Assembly (NCBI RefSeq): GCF_000384075.1
Contig: NZ_KB913025.1
Location: 3,016,045 to 3,080,044, forward strand
Reading direction: 5' to 3'
Origin: Methylovulum miyakonense HT12
GTDB lineage: Bacteria > Pseudomonadota > Gammaproteobacteria > Methylococcales > Methylomonadaceae
DNA length: 64,000 nt
The notes under the pieces are model-generated. The model was not told the DNA's origin, ran no database searches, and was given only the letters and a program-made list of their open reading frames with translations. How positions within the stretch are numbered: position 1 is the stretch's first letter; every line of letters begins with the position of its first letter. Shown here piece by piece: positions 61,124-64,000 of the stretch. The translations under genes were made by a program, and so were the position numbers.

Positions 61124-61519
61124 TTAAGCTGATGGTTCCAAACGTTCACCGGCAAAATTCAATTCGATACGTATGCCTACAGGGTCGTAGAGAAACAGCT
61201 GGGTCATTTCCGGTGACGGGCGGTAGTCAATGTCAAAATGGACGGCGTGACGGTTTAAGTGGCTCACCCAACCGGTAACGCCGCTACAGCTTAAGGCGAC
61301 ATGGTTAAAGAGGGTGTCTTTGCCAGTGTAAGGCGCTTGTTCCACGACCGACAGATGGATGATCGCCGTGTCATGGCAATAAAGCCATGCGCCGTTACGC
61401 TTGGAAACCGCCCGCAGGCCTTGCCTTAAGCCGATGATTTGTTCGTAAAACGCCACCACGTCCGGCAATTGCGCGGACGTGACGACGATATTGATATGGT
61501 TGATGCCAGATATGTCCAT
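61124..61519 (-). CDS. VOC-family (glyoxalase/dioxygenase fold) protein
   Basis: The 131-residue protein has the paired beta-alpha-beta units of the vicinal oxygen chelate fold: 'INHINIVVTSAQLPDVVAFY' with His as first metal ligand, 'NHVALSCSG' with a second His, and 'LFLYDPVGIRIELNF' with the terminal Glu ligand. The His/His/Glu set suggests metal binding. It could be a glyoxalase, fosfomycin-resistance-like or extradiol-dioxygenase-like enzyme; the sequence does not decide. It is tightly followed by the SDR gene. Confidence 0.8.
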   Translation of the reverse strand: MDISGINHINIVVTSAQLPDVVAFYEQIIGLRQGLRAVSKRNGAWLYCHDTAIIHLSVVEQAPYTGKDTLFNHVALSCSGVTGWVSHLNRHAVHFDIDYRPSPEMTQLFLYDPVGIRIELNFAGERLEPSA

Positions 61520-61550
61520 ACCTACACCTTAGAAATTGGCATGGCGCCCA

Positions 61551-62063
61551 TTATTCGGCCTCAACAGGGGCTTCTTCAGCCACAGTCATGTCTGGATTGG
61601 CCAATGCCTTAATTTTTTCTAAGACTTCTTGGGCATGGCCTTCAGGCGTGACCCCATAGATGACATCGGCCAACACCCCGTTTTTATCAATAATGAACGT
61701 CGAGCGGAAAATGGCCATGCTTTTTACGCCTTCCTTTTCCCGTTCCCGCCAAACACCGTAGTTTTCGCACATCTCACCACGGGTGTCGGCCAGCAATTTG
61801 ACTTTTAAACCGTATTTGTTAATGAAATCGGTATGGCTTTCGCAGGTGTCCTTACTGATGCCGATCACAACCGTATCCAGGTCCGCAAATTCATCAGCCA
61901 ATTGGGTAAATTGGTTTGCTTCTATGGTGCAGCCAGGGGTGTCGTCTTTAGGATAAAAGTAGAGGACGATGTTCTTTTCTCCGGAGTAATCAGTTAAACT
62001 GACTAATTGATTGTTTTGGTCCAACGCCCTGAACATCGGTGCATATTGTTGTTTTTCCAGCAT
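61551..62063 (-). CDS. bcp: Peroxiredoxin of the Bcp/PrxQ type
   Basis: The 170-residue thiol peroxidase reduces hydrogen peroxide and organic peroxides. The peroxidatic Cys is in 'DDTPGCTIEANQF', with the usual Pro-x3-Thr-x2-Cys pattern. The resolving Cys that many Bcp proteins have five residues later is absent (Gln-Phe there), so this may be a one-Cys type or use the later Cys in 'KDTCESH' or 'GEMCENYG'. 'RSTFIIDKNGVL' follows. The C-terminus has an acidic Glu/Ala tail beyond the usual end. 'GAGGAG' precedes ATG 62063. Confidence 0.88.
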   Translation of the reverse strand: MLEKQQYAPMFRALDQNNQLVSLTDYSGEKNIVLYFYPKDDTPGCTIEANQFTQLADEFADLDTVVIGISKDTCESHTDFINKYGLKVKLLADTRGEMCENYGVWREREKEGVKSMAIFRSTFIIDKNGVLADVIYGVTPEGHAQEVLEKIKALANPDMTVAEEAPVEAE

Positions 62064-62292
62064 AAAATACTCCTCATTTGAACTGATAAATAATTATTGG
62101 ACATAGACGGCACGCCACCTGCGCGTCCCGTGTGTGGCATGATAGATAGCTGTCAAGTGAATGTCCAGATAATAAATCGTAAAATTCGTTTGAAGACTTA
62201 TCATCGTAAAATCATAAACTTAAGAAATAATTTAGCGCCTTTACAATGCCCCATAGCGGCAGTCTTAACCCTAAGGACAAACGACGTAAAAA

Positions 62293-64000
62293 ATGAATAA
62301 CAAGTTACCTGCTACGTTTACCACGCTTACTACAGCGGAACAAGATATTGTCATGGCCTTAGCGGTGATTTACGCCCCCATTAGCCAAACTAATTTCCAG
62401 AACCTATTATCCAAGGCCGGTGGTTTTGACCTTAAAACTGTCCGCCTCGTGGATAAGGCCCTCAAAGAAAAATTGCACAAAAGCAAATTGATCATTGCCA
62501 GTAACGATGGTTGGGCTTGCCATCCCGAATGCAGTGAGGCATTGATGCGCAATGCCGTTGACCAGCCTTGGTTTAAAAAGCTGGCGCCGTTGCTGATAGC
62601 CGATGGCGGCTACTACCCGTCGCATCGGATCATTGCCTGCCATATCGTCAAACAATTGCGGCTGTTTTTATATCAAGGCAGCGTCACCGCTTTTATGGCC
62701 AATATTGACAGGCTACATTCGAGCTATCCCGAATATTTTGCCGAACATATCAACCGGGTATTTTTCAACGATTTTGATGAAAATTGGTTCACGGGCTTGC
62801 CTGTGCAAATCCAATACGGTGCGCTCAAATATTTGGTGATAAACGATTGCAAAGGTTTTGCCAATGACCCGAAGGCCTACCAGTTATTGGAGCGCTTATT
62901 TGGGGCCAGTAAACCCGTCTGCACTGAAATCGCCCAGATATTGGTTGAACAGCGTTTGTTGCGCGGCAATTTTAAGGATGCCGAAATTTGGCTTGACGGC
63001 GACCATTCAAGCCAAAGTTTGAAATTGTTGGCGACCTTGTGTTTTTTGCAAAACCGTAATGATGAAGCCATCGGTTTGTTTCAAGTGGCGCTTAAACAGC
63101 TAAAAAAGGAAAGCAGCAAACGTAACATTACGCTTTATGGCCTGCATGGGTATTTTTTTAGCTTGGCCTTGCTGCGTTCAAGGACTGGCGAACATTTGTC
63201 TTATCTAAAAAAACAGCATCTGCCGATGACGATGAAAAAAGGCTATGACGCGTTTTACGAGGCCAACGCCCTTTTGGATAAGGCGGTTGATGTTTATCAG
63301 GCAAAGGCGAGTGTCGAGGAGCTGGTCCGGCAATTCAGAAGCCCGCGTTACCCTTATGAATGCCTATTCCAGGCTTTGATTTTTTATTGGTTGGTTGACT
63401 TCAATGCCGTTGGCAATAATACCCGTCTGGCTTTTGTTTTGGAGCAATTGGCAAAGTATTGCCCGGAAGCCCATAAACAAGGCTATGTGTGGTATGCGGC
63501 GGTCAGCTCCCAACTCCTGCAGCGGCTGGCCCATAAAAATGCCGATTGTGAAAAAATCGCCCTGCATTACGTTGACACGCCGTTCAGCACGATTTTTGAC
63601 CTGTTGCCCAAAGTGTCCTTATGGGAACGCGCCTTGACGGCATTGACGCAATTAAGCGGCCAACCGCTGGCCGGCACCGAATCCCAACAAGAATTGCGCA
63701 TGATCTGGAGCATCAGCCTTGAAGCCGGCAGTATCGTCCTGGTGCCTAAAGAGCAGCGTCTGAGCAAGGCCGGGCAGTGGAGCAAAGGCCGTCCGGTGGC
63801 TTTGAAAAAGCTTTACCATGATTTGGCGGACTACGATTACCTCTCGGAACAAGACCGGAACATTTGCACCAAAATCACCATAAACAAAGAGAGCGAATAC
63901 TATGGTTATTATCCAAAAGATGTTTATGAATTGACTATCGAAGGCCTGCTTGCCACTGCCGGGCATCCCCATGTCTATTGGGCGGGCCAGGAACAGACCG
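62293..64000 (+). CDS. N-terminal part of a SNF2-type helicase-like protein (runs off the window)
   Basis: Translation from ATG 62293 is open for 569 codons to the window end. The first ~450 residues are helical and contain TPR/HEAT-like stretches ('LLRGNFKDAEIWLDGD', 'ATLCFLQNRNDEAIGLFQVA'). From ~455 the sequence follows what I recall of the region before the SNF2 ATPase in large bacterial SNF2 proteins: 'LRMIWSISLEAGSIVLVPKE', 'GQWSKGRPVALKKL', 'YYGYYPKDVYELTIEGLLA' and 'GHPHVYWAG'. The helicase motifs themselves would lie outside the window, so the assignment is by pattern only. These proteins are presumed DNA or RNA translocases. The gene is divergent from the peroxiredoxin gene across a 229-bp region. 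Confidence 0.65.
   Translation, partial: MNNKLPATFTTLTTAEQDIVMALAVIYAPISQTNFQNLLSKAGGFDLKTVRLVDKALKEKLHKSKLIIASNDGWACHPECSEALMRNAVDQPWFKKLAPLLIADGGYYPSHRIIACHIVKQLRLFLYQGSVTAFMANIDRLHSSYPEYFAEHINRVFFNDFDENWFTGLPVQIQYGALKYLVINDCKGFANDPKAYQLLERLFGASKPVCTEIAQILVEQRLLRGNFKDAEIWLDGDHSSQSLKLLATLCFLQNRNDEAIGLFQVALKQLKKESSKRNITLYGLHGYFFSLALLRSRTGEHLSYLKKQHLPMTMKKGYDAFYEANALLDKAVDVYQAKASVEELVRQFRSPRYPYECLFQALIFYWLVDFNAVGNNTRLAFVLEQLAKYCPEAHKQGYVWYAAVSSQLLQRLAHKNADCEKIALHYVDTPFSTIFDLLPKVSLWERALTALTQLSGQPLAGTESQQELRMIWSISLEAGSIVLVPKEQRLSKAGQWSKGRPVALKKLYHDLADYDYLSEQDRNICTKITINKESEYYGYYPKDVYELTIEGLLATAGHPHVYWAGQEQT

Overview
The window looks like a chromosomal piece of a gammaproteobacterial methylotroph, most probably a methanotroph of the Methylococcales. 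This rests on an NAD-dependent formate dehydrogenase of the methylotroph type, a Wzx/Wzy exopolysaccharide locus, a DnaJ-type CbpA/CbpM pair, moderate G+C, and many short palindromic and MITE-like repeats. The genus was inferred without a search.

Region 1 (1-24.7 kb, almost all minus strand) is an accessory island. A very large secreted multidomain protein (16149-24692) is followed on the same strand by two intact secreted proteins of about 1,080 residues (12790-16050 and 7810-11019). Their first ~390 residues are nearly identical: signal peptide, charged helical stalk, and a transglutaminase-like domain that lacks the catalytic cysteine. Both end with a 'DP-x-TG-x-G' motif, a hydrophobic stretch and an unrelated C-terminal domain. 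One C-terminus resembles DUF6310-type nuclease toxins, the other Tse2-like ADP-ribosyltransferase toxins. Each is followed by an unrelated small gene in the position of an immunity gene. Further along the strand lie decayed relatives (4896-5651, 2074-4009, 1302-1643) with their own partner genes. The layout is that of a polymorphic-toxin locus with a graveyard of old cassettes. The graveyard is riddled with mobile DNA: an IS630 element that cut a type I restriction gene (hsdR), an IS3 element broken by micro-insertions, two near-identical 125-bp MITEs and several other inverted-repeat elements.

Region 2 (25.2-44.8 kb, plus strand) is an exopolysaccharide locus. It holds the initiating sugar transferase, the Wza-type exporter, the Wzc-type tyrosine kinase, a Wzy-like polymerase, a Wzx-like flippase, a methyltransferase, five glycosyltransferases, a UDP-glucuronate decarboxylase, an L,D-transpeptidase, a membrane TPR protein and a lipoprotein. 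MITE-like repeats sit in its gaps, including one nested in another with a visible target duplication.

Region 3 (45-53.7 kb) holds cbpM-cbpA, formate dehydrogenase, a frameshifted membrane ankyrin gene, an MsrA fused to a thioredoxin-like domain, a LysR regulator and a ModC-like ATPase with an altered Walker B motif.

Region 4 (53.9-59.5 kb, plus strand) is a four-gene operon: [NiFe]-hydrogenase small subunit, large subunit, maturation protease, and a single protein joining an N-terminal Rieske [2Fe-2S] domain to PAS, PAS, GGDEF and EAL domains. The gene order suggests a hydrogenase that signals through cyclic di-GMP, with the Rieske domain as a possible electron entry point. I regard this operon and the toxin-cassette island as the two most interesting systems here. 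The window closes with small redox genes (59.6-62.1 kb) and the start of a SNF2-type helicase gene that runs off the end.
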